DNA of 64,000 nucleotides from Sulfurimonas sp. (GTDB lineage Bacteria > Campylobacterota > Campylobacteria > Campylobacterales > Sulfurimonadaceae). The stretch is taken from the NCBI GenBank assembly GCA_021648285.1, contig JAKITC010000003.1, positions 35,687 through 99,686 on the forward strand. The letters are read 5' to 3'. The stretch's first letter is position 1. Each line of letters starts with the position of its first letter. A model generated the notes under the pieces. That model ran no database searches, was not told the origin of the DNA, and saw only the letters and a list, made by a program, of their open reading frames with translations. This document shows positions 18,223-27,792 of the stretch, piece after piece. Made by a program: the position numbers and the translations under genes.

Positions 18223-18628
18223 CTATCATATCCTCATAAAGTTTTATATAACCAACAACTTCACTGTCAAACTCTTTCACCTCTTTTTTATACTTATACA
18301 TGTCAAGTCTATTTATTATATTGGCAAACATCTCTTGATGTCTTGGGCTGTCATCTTTAAATGTTGCTCCAAATATAGTAATCGCATATGCACTCTGTTT
18401 TGTATCGGTTAAATCAAGTGAATTCAGTAGTTTAAAATGCTCTTTTCTTATGTTAAAAGCATTTCGTCGTTTAAACCACAAGTAGACTATATAAGCAATT
18501 GCACATGTCAAAAGAAGAACAAAAATACTCACACCTAAAAAATAGTACAGAGAGTACTCTTGAACATCCACAATAGGTTTTATGTCGTGAAGAGGAATAT
18601 CATAACTCTGAGTCTGTCCGGCCTTCAT
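18215..18628 (-). CDS. Small membrane protein of the MoxR/Bat cluster (DUF4381-like)
   Basis: A 137-residue protein with one transmembrane helix (about 27-52) followed by a basic segment and a helical cytoplasmic domain. A gene of this type usually sits between DUF58 and batA in moxR clusters and is described as DUF4381-like; I assign it by size, layout and place only. It starts directly after the DUF58 gene and overlaps batA by 8 bp. Confidence 0.6.
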   Translation of the reverse strand: MKAGQTQSYDIPLHDIKPIVDVQEYSLYYFLGVSIFVLLLTCAIAYIVYLWFKRRNAFNIRKEHFKLLNSLDLTDTKQSAYAITIFGATFKDDSPRHQEMFANIINRLDMYKYKKEVKEFDSEVVGYIKLYEDMIDV

Positions 18629-19459
18629 CTATCTACACTCAAACAATCTACGAAGATCTACGCTTGCGAAACCATCTGTATATACTTTTGTAAACCTGAC
18701 TTGATCTTTTCTCAGAGTCTCATAAAGTTCATGATCATGTTTGGCAACTTTTTTACTATATGTTTTTACGCTTGAAGAATTAAAATCTCCCTCTAAAACT
18801 GCCCCGCTCTCCGGATCAACTAAAGATGCAAAACCCATTTCAGGTGGATTCTCTTCCAATCTGTCTCTAACAATAATAGAAAGAACTTCATGTTTTCTAG
18901 CCAGCAGTCTAAAGTCTGGAATCTCAAAATAATCTCCGACAACCAAAATAAGTGACCTTCTCTTTAATCTTTTATACAGAGTATCTGCGATAAATTTGAA
19001 ATCCACTTTTTTGTTTATTGCATCAAAATTTAGAACTTCATCTACATACTTTTGAATCTGGTGGAGTTTTTTGCTTGGTTTTGAATGATAGATCATCTCA
19101 TCTGTAAAAATATATGAACTTAGCATGTCACCATTTTTCAGAGTTGAAAAACTAAGCAGTGCAGCTACCTCAGCGATACTCTCTTGCTTGAACTTTTTAG
19201 AACCAAAATGTACGCTTCCATTTAATACACAAACAATGACAACATTCAGTTCTCTCTCTTCACGAAAAATTTTTATGAAAGGCTTTTGCATCTTTGCTGT
19301 GATATTCCAGTCAATACGACGTATATCATCACCAGCCATATACTCACGAAGCTCTATGAAATCATAACCCTCACCTTGAAAGATTGAGGGATTGTTGCCA
19401 ACCATTTCGCTAAAGACTTGACGTCTTGCACGAACTAATATTTTTTGCAGTTTACTCAT
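18629..19459 (-). CDS. DUF58-family protein
   Basis: A 276-residue cytoplasmic protein with the DUF58 signature GEGYDFIELREYMAGDDIRRIDWNI and a degenerate vWA fold in the C-terminal half. DUF58 proteins regularly follow MoxR ATPases and are probably clients or partners of the ATPase. It lies one base after the moxR stop and directly before the small membrane protein gene. Confidence 0.88.
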   Translation of the reverse strand: MSKLQKILVRARRQVFSEMVGNNPSIFQGEGYDFIELREYMAGDDIRRIDWNITAKMQKPFIKIFREERELNVVIVCVLNGSVHFGSKKFKQESIAEVAALLSFSTLKNGDMLSSYIFTDEMIYHSKPSKKLHQIQKYVDEVLNFDAINKKVDFKFIADTLYKRLKRRSLILVVGDYFEIPDFRLLARKHEVLSIIVRDRLEENPPEMGFASLVDPESGAVLEGDFNSSSVKTYSKKVAKHDHELYETLRKDQVRFTKVYTDGFASVDLRRLFECR

Positions 19460-19460
19460 T

Positions 19461-20408
19461 TTATGGTATTGCTACAGTCTCTAATACTTTTTGAATTATT
19501 TCATCTGTTGTAATACCTTCAGCTTCCGCTTCGTAAGTTAAAACAATACGATGTCTCATCAGCTCTTTTGCAATGAACGCAACATCAACAGGTGTTACAA
19601 AATCTTTTGAACGCATAAATGCCATAGCTTTTACAGCTTTAAACATGTCGATACTTACACGAGGCGAAGCACCAAACTGAATAAGGTCTTTAAGTTCATC
19701 AAGTCCATACTCGCTGGGATTTCTTGTAGCATTTACAAGTTCAATCATATATTTTTCAACTTCTTCATCTACATGTATATCTCTTATAGCTTGTTTTATC
19801 TCATTTAAATCATCGTGAGTCACTACACTCTGTATTTTTTCAAAGTTACCGCTTGACATTCTTTTAGCGATTTGAAGTTCTTCTTCTTTTGTGTTGTAAT
19901 CAACTACAAGTTTTAGCATAAACCTGTCTAACTGAGCTTCTGGAAGCTGATATACACCCTCTTGTTCAACAGGATTTTGAGTAGCCATTACAAAAAACGG
20001 AAGATCCAGTTTAAAGGTAGTATCTCCCAAAGTAACCTGTTTCTCCTGCATAACTTCAAGCAGAGCAGACTGGACTTTTGCCGGAGAACGATTGATCTCA
20101 TCCGCTAAAAGCAGATTTGTAAAGATAGGACCTTTTTTGATTTTAAAACTATTATTTTGAGGATCATAAATCTCTGCACCAAGTATGTCTGATGGGAGCA
20201 AGTCAGGAGTGAACTGTGCACGTTTAAAGTTTAGTCCTAAACTCTGCGCAAGTGCATTTACAGTTGTAGTTTTTGCTAATCCGGGAACACCTTCTATAAG
20301 AATATGTCCATCACATAGTAGTGCGATAAGAAGAGAATCAATCATCTTCTCTTGTCCTACAACTACTTTAGAAACTTCTTTTTTAATTAACTCAATCTTA
20401 GAAATCAT
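19461..20408 (-). CDS. MoxR-family AAA+ ATPase
   Basis: A 315-residue AAA+ ATPase: Walker A GVPGLAKT (40-47), Walker B LLLADEIN, sensor 1 in ATQNPVEQEG, and the C-terminal lid domain with SPRVSIDMFKAVKAMA. MoxR proteins act as chaperones that mature or insert cofactors into vWA-domain partners. It heads the first Bat cluster. The second cluster (24.3-27.7 kb) has no MoxR of its own and may share this one. Confidence 0.9.
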   Translation of the reverse strand: MISKIELIKKEVSKVVVGQEKMIDSLLIALLCDGHILIEGVPGLAKTTTVNALAQSLGLNFKRAQFTPDLLPSDILGAEIYDPQNNSFKIKKGPIFTNLLLADEINRSPAKVQSALLEVMQEKQVTLGDTTFKLDLPFFVMATQNPVEQEGVYQLPEAQLDRFMLKLVVDYNTKEEELQIAKRMSSGNFEKIQSVVTHDDLNEIKQAIRDIHVDEEVEKYMIELVNATRNPSEYGLDELKDLIQFGASPRVSIDMFKAVKAMAFMRSKDFVTPVDVAFIAKELMRHRIVLTYEAEAEGITTDEIIQKVLETVAIP

Positions 20409-20487
20409 CAGCTTTTTGCCTTATTTATAAATTGACAAAAGTATAACAAAATGTGGATAATGCTTGGTAAAGATTTGGGCTTTGAAA

Positions 20488-21498
20488 TTATAAATCTAAA
20501 CCTATAACCTTACCTATTCCATCCTTCTTTATCATCTCATTTAGTTTTATTGCAACATTTTCTTTGGCTACATTGTAACCTTGTGTAGATTGCCCTACAA
20601 TGTTGAGTTTGTTGCTTCCAATAATAGAACCTCTGTAATCTCTAACAATAATATTTATTGCCGCTCTTGCCAACGTAAATCCATATGTACTGGCTTTATC
20701 AATTTTTGATGTAATTATTAGGATAAAGTGTTTCTTGCCGGTATTGTATTGAACTTGTAGTTCTTTTGCAGTTAGTCCCTTTTTTATTGAAGCTTCTAGA
20801 TCTTTTGCCTCTGTATTACTTTGGATGGTAAATGTTATAGATGAGAGTAATTTATCATAATTACTATTTACAGCTTCAACTTTGTTAACATACTCTTTAC
20901 TATCAAAACTTTCATTAAGTACATTCATAATTATCAAAGTATTTGGAACATCTGCAATATCACTTTTTGCTTTCTTATAAATAGTAAGTTGCTTTATTGC
21001 ATGGTATCTAGCTATCGTCTCTTTTTGCTTATCAATAAAGGCAAATTTTTGATCCACTTCATTTTTTAAACTATTAAAAAGCTTTTGTTTATCTGATTTT
21101 ATCAATACAATATATTTTCTAAATCCAAGTTCTTTGGAATCAAGAACTTCATAGTTGCTTATGCGGAGTTTTTTAACATCGCTTTGAATCTCATTAGAAG
21201 AAGTCACTTGGTGACTGCTCTTTATACCATCCTCTACAACTTCTCTAGAGGTAAATTGTGATCCTATTGAAACACTTAGAGTTGATGCCATATTGTTAAG
21301 TGCATTTACTATAGCTTCATCTTTATTTTGGGCTTCACCTATAGCATAAAGTGTTGTTGTAGTTACTAGAGGAGGTTTTGCATACCAAGCCGGAATTGCT
21401 TTTTTTGGAGTAAAATTTACACTTTTTTGACTGCCACAACCGGAGAAAAACACTAAACTAACTAATATTGCTGTTATAAAAAATCTCATCTTTGTCAT
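20488..21498 (-). CDS. LPP20-like lipoprotein
   Basis: A 336-residue lipoprotein; the signal peptide ends in the lipobox FFSGC. The segment PAWYAKPP followed by LYAIGEAQNKDEAIVNALNNMASTL is the LPP20-type pattern, here in a protein twice the size of Helicobacter Lpp20. The C-terminal half has no motif I recognise. It follows the CsgG-like lipoprotein gene after 4 bp, so the two form an operon and may form one outer-membrane complex. The downstream moxR begins 79 bp later. Confidence 0.7.
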   Translation of the reverse strand: MTKMRFFITAILVSLVFFSGCGSQKSVNFTPKKAIPAWYAKPPLVTTTTLYAIGEAQNKDEAIVNALNNMASTLSVSIGSQFTSREVVEDGIKSSHQVTSSNEIQSDVKKLRISNYEVLDSKELGFRKYIVLIKSDKQKLFNSLKNEVDQKFAFIDKQKETIARYHAIKQLTIYKKAKSDIADVPNTLIIMNVLNESFDSKEYVNKVEAVNSNYDKLLSSITFTIQSNTEAKDLEASIKKGLTAKELQVQYNTGKKHFILIITSKIDKASTYGFTLARAAINIIVRDYRGSIIGSNKLNIVGQSTQGYNVAKENVAIKLNEMIKKDGIGKVIGLDL

Positions 21499-21502
21499 AT
21501 TT

Positions 21503-22501
21503 TTACCTTAATAATTGTTCTTGAGTTTTACTTTTTTTGTCAATCAAACTCTGTATTCTTATATACGCTCTACTCACTTCTTCAACAGGCTCTATAACCA
21601 AATCATCTGCAAGTTTATAATATTTTTGTGCTTCTTCATACTCCCCCTGAGCTTCTTTGATAACACCTAAGTTATAAAATGGAACATAACTTTTTTGTTC
21701 TGTTGAGTCTATCAAGTCGATAAGAAATTTTTGGGCTTTATCATATCTGTTTTGTTTAATATACTCTATAGAGACTTCCAAAAGTTTTTCCTGTGTATCA
21801 TCATACTCAATATCAGCTTCATCTAACAAATCAACTTGAAAATATCTATAACGTGGTGTCAATTTATAGGTAAAATCTGCAGCCATCTGACTAGCCAATC
21901 TTTGTGCTACTATCTCCGTTGAAGGCAGTGCACGAGAGTCATCTCTACAGTGTTTCAACTTAGTTGTTTGACTCATTGTATTTGCGTAAATGATATCACC
22001 TTTTGTTACATCGACCATACGTATCTCAGCCGATAAGCCAATAACACGCTTTATACATCTAACTGAATATGTACTAAATTTTTTACATTTCAAGTCTAAA
22101 CATCTAACACGATTTACTTTGTAGTATGTATCATTTGACGTTACTCTTCCGACACTGCCTGATATAATCGCTTCTGCACCGATCAGATTACCGACTTCAA
22201 CTGCAGTTGAGACATCAATCAGACCACTATTTTGTATTTTTTGTTCATCAATAATCTTATCAAAATCTTTTCTATTGACAATAGTAAAATATTTTTTATT
22301 ATTGATTTTTTTATTTACAAGATTTGCTTCTATTTTATTTGATAACCCGACTCTATCATTTCTAAATGGTGCAACAGTAATTTTTTTTGTTTTAGCTCCA
22401 CGGTCTATTTCAGCTGGTTCAAGTGCACGAATATTAACTTTTTGAGCACATCCGCTCATAATAACCACAGCTATCGATAATAAAAACAGTCGTACTGCCA
22501 T
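21503..22501 (-). CDS. CsgG/LpoB-like outer-membrane lipoprotein with TPR-like C-terminus
   Basis: A 332-residue lipoprotein from the chosen start at 22501, which has an AGGA ribosome site and gives the signal peptide MAVRLFLLSIAVVIMSGC; a start at 22531 only adds ten residues. The N-terminal domain (about 45-235) has the CsgG/FlgO-type pattern ITVAPFRND, FTIVNRKDFDKIIDEQ and GNLIGAEAIISGSVG. Four Cys (at CLDLKC, RCIK and KHC) lie in an inserted loop. The C-terminal 90 residues look like two TPRs. It may work with the adjacent LPP20-like lipoprotein; substrate unknown. Confidence 0.7.
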   Translation of the reverse strand: MAVRLFLLSIAVVIMSGCAQKVNIRALEPAEIDRGAKTKKITVAPFRNDRVGLSNKIEANLVNKKINNKKYFTIVNRKDFDKIIDEQKIQNSGLIDVSTAVEVGNLIGAEAIISGSVGRVTSNDTYYKVNRVRCLDLKCKKFSTYSVRCIKRVIGLSAEIRMVDVTKGDIIYANTMSQTTKLKHCRDDSRALPSTEIVAQRLASQMAADFTYKLTPRYRYFQVDLLDEADIEYDDTQEKLLEVSIEYIKQNRYDKAQKFLIDLIDSTEQKSYVPFYNLGVIKEAQGEYEEAQKYYKLADDLVIEPVEEVSRAYIRIQSLIDKKSKTQEQLLR

Positions 22502-22683
22502 CCAATTTCCTATTTTAAAATTTACAACCATTCTATTTAAAAAAGAGTTAACTTAACATTAATCCTAAAATGCGTATGTTACAACTGTAAACAGCTACTT
22601 AGAAATGTATTATAAAGTGTATGAATTTAAGTTACCACTCCAATTTTAGATTTTTCAATATTTGGAGCCACTACAGTTAATAC

Positions 22684-22745
22684 AACCATGTATATATTGA
22701 ATACTAAAACCATGTAAATATGATATAATATAACCATGTAAATAT
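22684..22745 (+). promoter_or_regulatory. Three direct 14-bp repeats upstream of the Fic gene
   Basis: AACCATGTAWATAT occurs at 22684, 22708 and 22732, exactly 24 bp apart; two copies are identical and the first differs at one base. A TATAAT box (22724-22729) lies between copies 2 and 3. The set ends 16 bp before the start codon of a protein with an AbiEi-like winged-helix N-terminus, so it is a likely autoregulatory operator. It is too short and too close to a gene to be a CRISPR. Confidence 0.65.
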
Positions 22746-22761
22746 AGATGGAGGAGTTATC

Positions 22762-24300
22762 ATGAAGAATAAGATTCTTGCAAAAGCTTTAAACTCTTTA
22801 AAAAAGATACAAGATAGAGAAGGAACTGTGTTTAAATCAGAAAAACTTGATGCAAAAAGTATAACGATACTCATAGAAAATGGCTACTTGTTTCAAATAG
22901 TGAAAGGTTGGCATTGTATACAAAGCCCTACGACACAAGCAGGGGATAGCACCATATGGTATATGAATGCATGGTCATTTTTTGCAAAATATCTAACTGA
23001 TAGATTTGGTAAGAATGGTTATTGTTTAAACCCTCATGATTCATTATTGCTTCATACTGAAAAAAATTCCATCCCAAAACAATTGACTGTAATACTAAAA
23101 AAAGGGGTGTCATCATCAAAAACTGAACTTCCTGATGATATGACTTTATTTGCATATGAGGATAAAAATAATTTTCCAACAAACATAGATAAAAAAAGAG
23201 GGGTAAATATTTTTACCATAGAAGATGCCTTATGCAAAAGTGACACCAATAGCTTTATTAATTATCCTTTGGAGATGGAAATAGCATTAAAGTCAATTCG
23301 TGATGTATCTACAATTATAGAGTCTCTTGTTAGCCTTAAAAGAATGGATACTTCTGCAGCAAGATTATCTGGAGCTTATGAGTATTTAGGAAGAGAAAAA
23401 GATGCTAAAAATATTAAAAATACATATCACACAATAATAGGAACCAAAGTTAATTCTTTTAATCCTTTTAATAGTGAAAAGCCTATATTTAGTAATACTC
23501 AATTGATAAAAAGCCCTTATTCAGCACGAGTTGATGAATTGTGTACCAAGTATGCTAGTGTTATTGATGAGCAGTATAGTAATCTGAAATCAAAACAAAT
23601 AAATATTGAAAATTTATTATCTGAACTCAATGAGAAGTACACTCAAGATGCTTACCATTCTTTATCTATAGAAGGTTATAAAGTAACAACTGAATTAATA
23701 GAAAAAATGAAAAATGGAAACTGGAATCCAGTACAAAATATAGAGGATAAAGAAACTCGTGATGCTCTTGCTGCAAAAGGATATTATGAAGCTTTTGAAG
23801 AATTAAAATCAAATATATTAACTTATTTAACATCAAAAGAACATATAGAAGATAATATTCAAGACTTACAATCAAAACTATATAGAAAACTCTTCTTGCC
23901 TAGTGTGCAAGCTAATATCCTTAAAGCAAAAGATTTAATTGGATATAGAAATTCAGCGATTTATTTAAGAGGATCAGAACATGTCCCCCCTCCAAAAGAG
24001 GCAGTACTTGATTCGATGGATAAATATTTTGAAATGATACAAGCAGATGACAATATTTTATCTAAAGCAATTTTAGGACATTTTATTTTCGGTTATATTC
24101 ATCCATATATAGATGGAAATGGAAGAATCTCACGCTTTATTATGAATGCTATCTTGGTATCTCATGGACAACCTTGGGTAATTATAGAAAAAGAGGAGAG
24201 AAAGATATATATGCATGCATTGGAACAAGCTAGTAATCACAATAATATCATACCATTTGCTAAATTCATTAGTCAAAAGATTGAAGATGCAAAAGTTTAG
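22762..24300 (+). CDS. Fic-domain AMPylase with AbiEi-like N-terminal domain
   Basis: A 512-residue protein. The N-terminal 180 residues resemble AbiEi-type transcriptional antitoxins (winged helix with a C-terminal alpha/beta part). The Fic core (about 290-500) has the catalytic motif HPYIDGNGRISR (His447), used to transfer AMP or another NMP to a target protein. An inhibitory motif SLSIEG (Ser300, Glu304) lies N-terminal to the core, as in class II Fic proteins, so the enzyme should be autoinhibited. A strong GGAGGAG ribosome site precedes the ATG, and three 14-bp repeats lie upstream. The stop overlaps the convergent batD copy 2 by 4 bp. It stands alone and may be a self-contained toxin-antitoxin or defence gene. 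Confidence 0.85.
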   Translation: MKNKILAKALNSLKKIQDREGTVFKSEKLDAKSITILIENGYLFQIVKGWHCIQSPTTQAGDSTIWYMNAWSFFAKYLTDRFGKNGYCLNPHDSLLLHTEKNSIPKQLTVILKKGVSSSKTELPDDMTLFAYEDKNNFPTNIDKKRGVNIFTIEDALCKSDTNSFINYPLEMEIALKSIRDVSTIIESLVSLKRMDTSAARLSGAYEYLGREKDAKNIKNTYHTIIGTKVNSFNPFNSEKPIFSNTQLIKSPYSARVDELCTKYASVIDEQYSNLKSKQINIENLLSELNEKYTQDAYHSLSIEGYKVTTELIEKMKNGNWNPVQNIEDKETRDALAAKGYYEAFEELKSNILTYLTSKEHIEDNIQDLQSKLYRKLFLPSVQANILKAKDLIGYRNSAIYLRGSEHVPPPKEAVLDSMDKYFEMIQADDNILSKAILGHFIFGYIHPYIDGNGRISRFIMNAILVSHGQPWVIIEKEERKIYMHALEQASNHNNIIPFAKFISQKIEDAKV

Positions 24301-25388
24301 ATAAGGATCTTCTTTGCATCTTTAAGTGATGTGAGCTTTCTCGTCTCTATTTGTGAAATTATATCTTTGTATTTTAATGAACCATCCAAGGCTAAAAGCA
24401 TCAACAACTCATCCATAGAATTAGCACTCTGTATTTTATCCAAAAAGATATCAGGCGCATTGCTTTTATAGTTTGTTATTTTTATTTTGGCAAGTAAATA
24501 TCCTGCTATAAAAGTGAGTAAATAGTAAAAATAGTTATAGCTTATTTTAAACCCGCCATCTACCTCATCTAAGAGTTCTTTTTTTTCATACCCTTTACTT
24601 ACCTCAACTTTAACAGCATTTACATGTAGGTTCTCAACCCTATTGCTCTTTAGATTAAAATACTCAATATTTAGCTCAGGGACTTCAAAATTCTCACTTG
24701 CTACAAATGCAAATTTTTGACTCCAGACACCGCTGTAACCAGTTTTACTCAACTTTATATCTTTTATAACTTTCCCAGCAAAAATCTTTACACCCTCTAT
24801 TTTAAAATCAATCGGTTTTATTGCGTCAAGATTTCCGCTGCCTTTGATTTTGACATGTAGGTGAAAAGGCTCATATGCTTTGACATGTGACTTGTCTTTT
24901 TTGACCTCGACTTCAAAATTTCCGACTAACTCTTTTTGAGTTGGTTTAACATCCACTTTTATAGATTTTTGCTTGATTTTTTTGAGGGTAAAATCCTCAT
25001 ACTCTTTGTTGTCTCTGCCTATGACTGTATTTTCTATAGACTCTTTGGTAGTTTTTTTCATTGTTGTCTCAAAATCAAAAATGATCTCTTTGGCTTTTTT
25101 TGCAAATACTATAAACTCGTAGCTGTCTACTCTTTTGTTATCTACAATTGTCTCACTCTCACTTAGTATGTGAAGAGTATAATCTTCATTCTCTTTTTTG
25201 GGATTAAAATCGATTGAGTAAAGTTCAGACTTATCGCTAAATCTACATGTATAAGTCAGATGTATCGCTTCATTTACATAAGCAGCAGACTTATCTGCCT
25301 TAGCGCTCCACTCATAAGTAGAGGCAAAAGCCTCTACATGTACAAATAGTAAAAATGTTAAAAAAATTCTACCAAGGCTGTTTTTCAT
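24297..25388 (-). CDS. BatD-like protein, copy 2
   Basis: A 363-residue version of BatD, shorter than copy 1 by about 100 residues. It has a signal peptide (1-22), beta-sandwich repeats (about 25-275), one membrane helix near 283-297 and a short cytoplasmic tail. The segments NLDAIKPIDFKIEGVKIF and SQKFAFVASENFEVPELNIEYFN align well by eye with NLEDIKNFKPYIDGVSVF and the matching part of copy 1, so the copies are paralogues. It overlaps batBC copy 2 by 20 bp. Confidence 0.75.
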   Translation of the reverse strand: MKNSLGRIFLTFLLFVHVEAFASTYEWSAKADKSAAYVNEAIHLTYTCRFSDKSELYSIDFNPKKENEDYTLHILSESETIVDNKRVDSYEFIVFAKKAKEIIFDFETTMKKTTKESIENTVIGRDNKEYEDFTLKKIKQKSIKVDVKPTQKELVGNFEVEVKKDKSHVKAYEPFHLHVKIKGSGNLDAIKPIDFKIEGVKIFAGKVIKDIKLSKTGYSGVWSQKFAFVASENFEVPELNIEYFNLKSNRVENLHVNAVKVEVSKGYEKKELLDEVDGGFKISYNYFYYLLTFIAGYLLAKIKITNYKSNAPDIFLDKIQSANSMDELLMLLALDGSLKYKDIISQIETRKLTSLKDAKKILI

Positions 25389-26790
25389 TTACTACCCTTT
25401 TATTTATCAACTCATACTGCGCAGAACTAAGTTTTGCTTTGCCGCTGTTTAGATTGACCATACTTTTAGACTTACTCTTTTTACCATCATCAGCTCCACT
25501 ACCCGCTGGTGCACTGACCTTCATATTTGAGCTGCCACCCTCTTTTTGTTTCTTCGAGCTTTTCATTTTTTTCGCTATTGATGACTTTTTATCTGTTTTT
25601 TGCTGTCCAGTACTCATCTCTTTTTTATCACTAGCCTCTTTTATATAAGCTAAATTTTCATCGGCTTCTTTAGAGTACATAAGCGTAAGAGATTTTAAGT
25701 ACGCTTCTCTTGCTTTTTTAAACTGCTGTAGTCTAACATATGTATTACCAATATTATAATAAATGACAGATTTTAATTCTACATGTGAAGACTTGACACT
25801 CTCATAATTACTTAATGCTTTTTCATAATTTCCACTTTTATACTGCTTATCCGCTTCATTAAAAAGTTTTGTATTCTCAGAGGCACTCATGTTTACTCCC
25901 AAGAGCAGTAAAGCAGCCAATACATATCTCTTGAGTGTTGTCACACTTGCTAAAAATGTAACTATTGCCAAAAATACAAAATAGTAAAACAGCTCCATAT
26001 TCTGAACTATGTTTGTCTCGCTCTCTTTATCTTTAAGTTTTTGCGACTCAAGTGCATCCAGAAGCTCTCCTAGGTCTTTTGTATAAACTCCGCCGGTTGC
26101 ATCTGAAATCTCTTTTATGGCGCTGTTCTCTCTGCTGACTACTATGTCGCCAAGTTCATCTTTTAATAGTTCCCCGTTTTCAAGTCTCAATGTTCCGCCA
26201 ATGGTTGATGCAAGCATAAAGATATTTACACTCATTGAGTTCTCTTTTGCGTACAGTGCTTCACTCTCATAAGAAAGCTCATCTGCCCCATCGCTAAGAA
26301 TGACTACACTAAGTCCCTTCATGTTTGACATCTTACGAGCCAATTTCAAAGCAGGCATAACACTGTTGCCCTTTGTAATAATAAACTTCTCATCAAGTGA
26401 GTTAAACAGATGCAGCAGAAGTTCTCTGTCCTCTGTCAGTGGAGAAAGAACGATGGCATTTGTCGTAAATCCGAGGACACCAAACCTTGTTTTACTCCCT
26501 ACATGTACTAACTCTTTTAAAATCTCTTTAGCCTTATCTAGCCTTGTCGGATGCACATCATCTGCATGCATCGAAAAAGAGAGATCAACCGCAACTACTA
26601 CATCAGCGAGCATCTGTTTAGACTTTATCGGTTCCTGTTCAACAACCGGACGAGAGAGTGCCAAGATGATAAAAACAGATGTCAATATATAGCCACATGT
26701 CGTAAGTGTAAAACTTCTGAAATCTTTTTTTATAAAAAGCGGTAAAAGAAACAACAAAAGCCAAAAAGACTCAGGAGAGATAAAACTCAT
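25369..26790 (-). CDS. BatB-BatC fusion: vWA plus TPR, copy 2
   Basis: A 473-residue paralogue of the first BatB-BatC protein. Membrane helices lie at about 8-21 and 33-48, a vWA domain (60-255) has MIDAS DLSFS (Asp69, Ser71, Ser73), further membrane segments lie at 263-300, and TPR repeats follow (305-385). The Lys/Ser-rich tail is much shorter than in copy 1. Both proteins end in KPW or QPW, so the last residues are conserved even though the tail is not. The gene overlaps batA copy 2 by 4 bp. Confidence 0.78.
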   Translation of the reverse strand: MSFISPESFWLLLFLLPLFIKKDFRSFTLTTCGYILTSVFIILALSRPVVEQEPIKSKQMLADVVVAVDLSFSMHADDVHPTRLDKAKEILKELVHVGSKTRFGVLGFTTNAIVLSPLTEDRELLLHLFNSLDEKFIITKGNSVMPALKLARKMSNMKGLSVVILSDGADELSYESEALYAKENSMSVNIFMLASTIGGTLRLENGELLKDELGDIVVSRENSAIKEISDATGGVYTKDLGELLDALESQKLKDKESETNIVQNMELFYYFVFLAIVTFLASVTTLKRYVLAALLLLGVNMSASENTKLFNEADKQYKSGNYEKALSNYESVKSSHVELKSVIYYNIGNTYVRLQQFKKAREAYLKSLTLMYSKEADENLAYIKEASDKKEMSTGQQKTDKKSSIAKKMKSSKKQKEGGSSNMKVSAPAGSGADDGKKSKSKSMVNLNSGKAKLSSAQYELINKRVVNEKQPW

Positions 26791-27710
26791 TTTCTCACCT
26801 CTCTGTAAAGTAAAAACAGCACAAGTCCAAAGGCCAAGAGCAAAAAGATTCCATAATAATAATCTTTTAACATGTACTCCCTGCTTTTTATCTTTGATGA
26901 CTCAAGCCTGTCTATTTCAGAGTAAACCTTTTTAAGTTCTGTAGCAGAAGCAGCTCGGTAAAAATGACCGCCGCTCTCAAGGGCAATCTTTGTTAAAAGT
27001 ACTTCGTCTGCTTCACCTTTGTTTCCCAGACCAATAGTGTATATTTTTATATTTTCATCTTTTGCCAGTTTTATTGCATCTTTTGGTGAGATATCTCCGC
27101 TATTGTGTTCTCCGTCAGTTAGAAGTATGATGACTTTTGTTTTAGCCTTAGAGTATTTAAATGCTCGAACACTCACTGCGATTGCCTCGCCAATAGCTGT
27201 GTTTTGTCCAGCCATTCCATTGGTAAGATAGCTTAACATGTCAGTAACTATCTCTTTCTCATATGTTATGGGAGAAGCTATAAAAGCAAAATCCCCATAC
27301 AAGACAACACCAACATTATCGCTGACTCTTTTATGTATAAACTCATGTGCTATTTTTTTTGTTATCTCAAATCGTGTAAGTCTCTCACCGCCACTTACTT
27401 CGTCATCAACATCATATCCTGAAGAGTTCATAGAGCCACTTCCGTCAATAGCTAAAACTATATCTTTTCCATGCCTGTTTAGCGGATTAAATCTGTCTAC
27501 TATAATCGGGGAGGAGATTGCAATACATAGAAGTACAAATATCAGTACTTTTACAATCCACTCCAGTTTTAAAAAACTTCTGGAAGTAGATAAAAAGTGC
27601 AGGTGTACAAAAAATCTGGGTTTCATATATTCTTTGCATTTATATAGACAATACAATATTGGCAATAACAACAGAATCAGATAAGAATACTCAAAACTAT
27701 AATAATTCAT
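26787..27710 (-). CDS. BatA-like vWA protein, copy 2
   Basis: A 307-residue paralogue of BatA: N-terminal membrane helices (about 9-23 and 52-70), vWA domain with MIDAS DGSGS (Asp89, Ser91, Ser93) and a C-terminal membrane helix (about 285-303). It heads the second Bat cluster. Neither MoxR nor DUF58 precedes it; a tRNA-Lys promoter begins 83 bp away on the other strand. Confidence 0.8.
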   Translation of the reverse strand: MNYYSFEYSYLILLLLPILYCLYKCKEYMKPRFFVHLHFLSTSRSFLKLEWIVKVLIFVLLCIAISSPIIVDRFNPLNRHGKDIVLAIDGSGSMNSSGYDVDDEVSGGERLTRFEITKKIAHEFIHKRVSDNVGVVLYGDFAFIASPITYEKEIVTDMLSYLTNGMAGQNTAIGEAIAVSVRAFKYSKAKTKVIILLTDGEHNSGDISPKDAIKLAKDENIKIYTIGLGNKGEADEVLLTKIALESGGHFYRAASATELKKVYSEIDRLESSKIKSREYMLKDYYYGIFLLLAFGLVLFLLYREVRK

Positions 27711-27792
27711 TACTATAGTTTAACAAAAATATATAAAATTGTGGCAATAAAGAACAAATTTTAAGATATTGGCAAATTCGTTCTTTTTTTTC

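Noticed and set aside
22684..22745. A short CRISPR-like array
   Set aside because: Repeats are only 14 bp with 10-bp gaps, the gaps are too short for spacers, and there is a promoter box inside; operators fit better.
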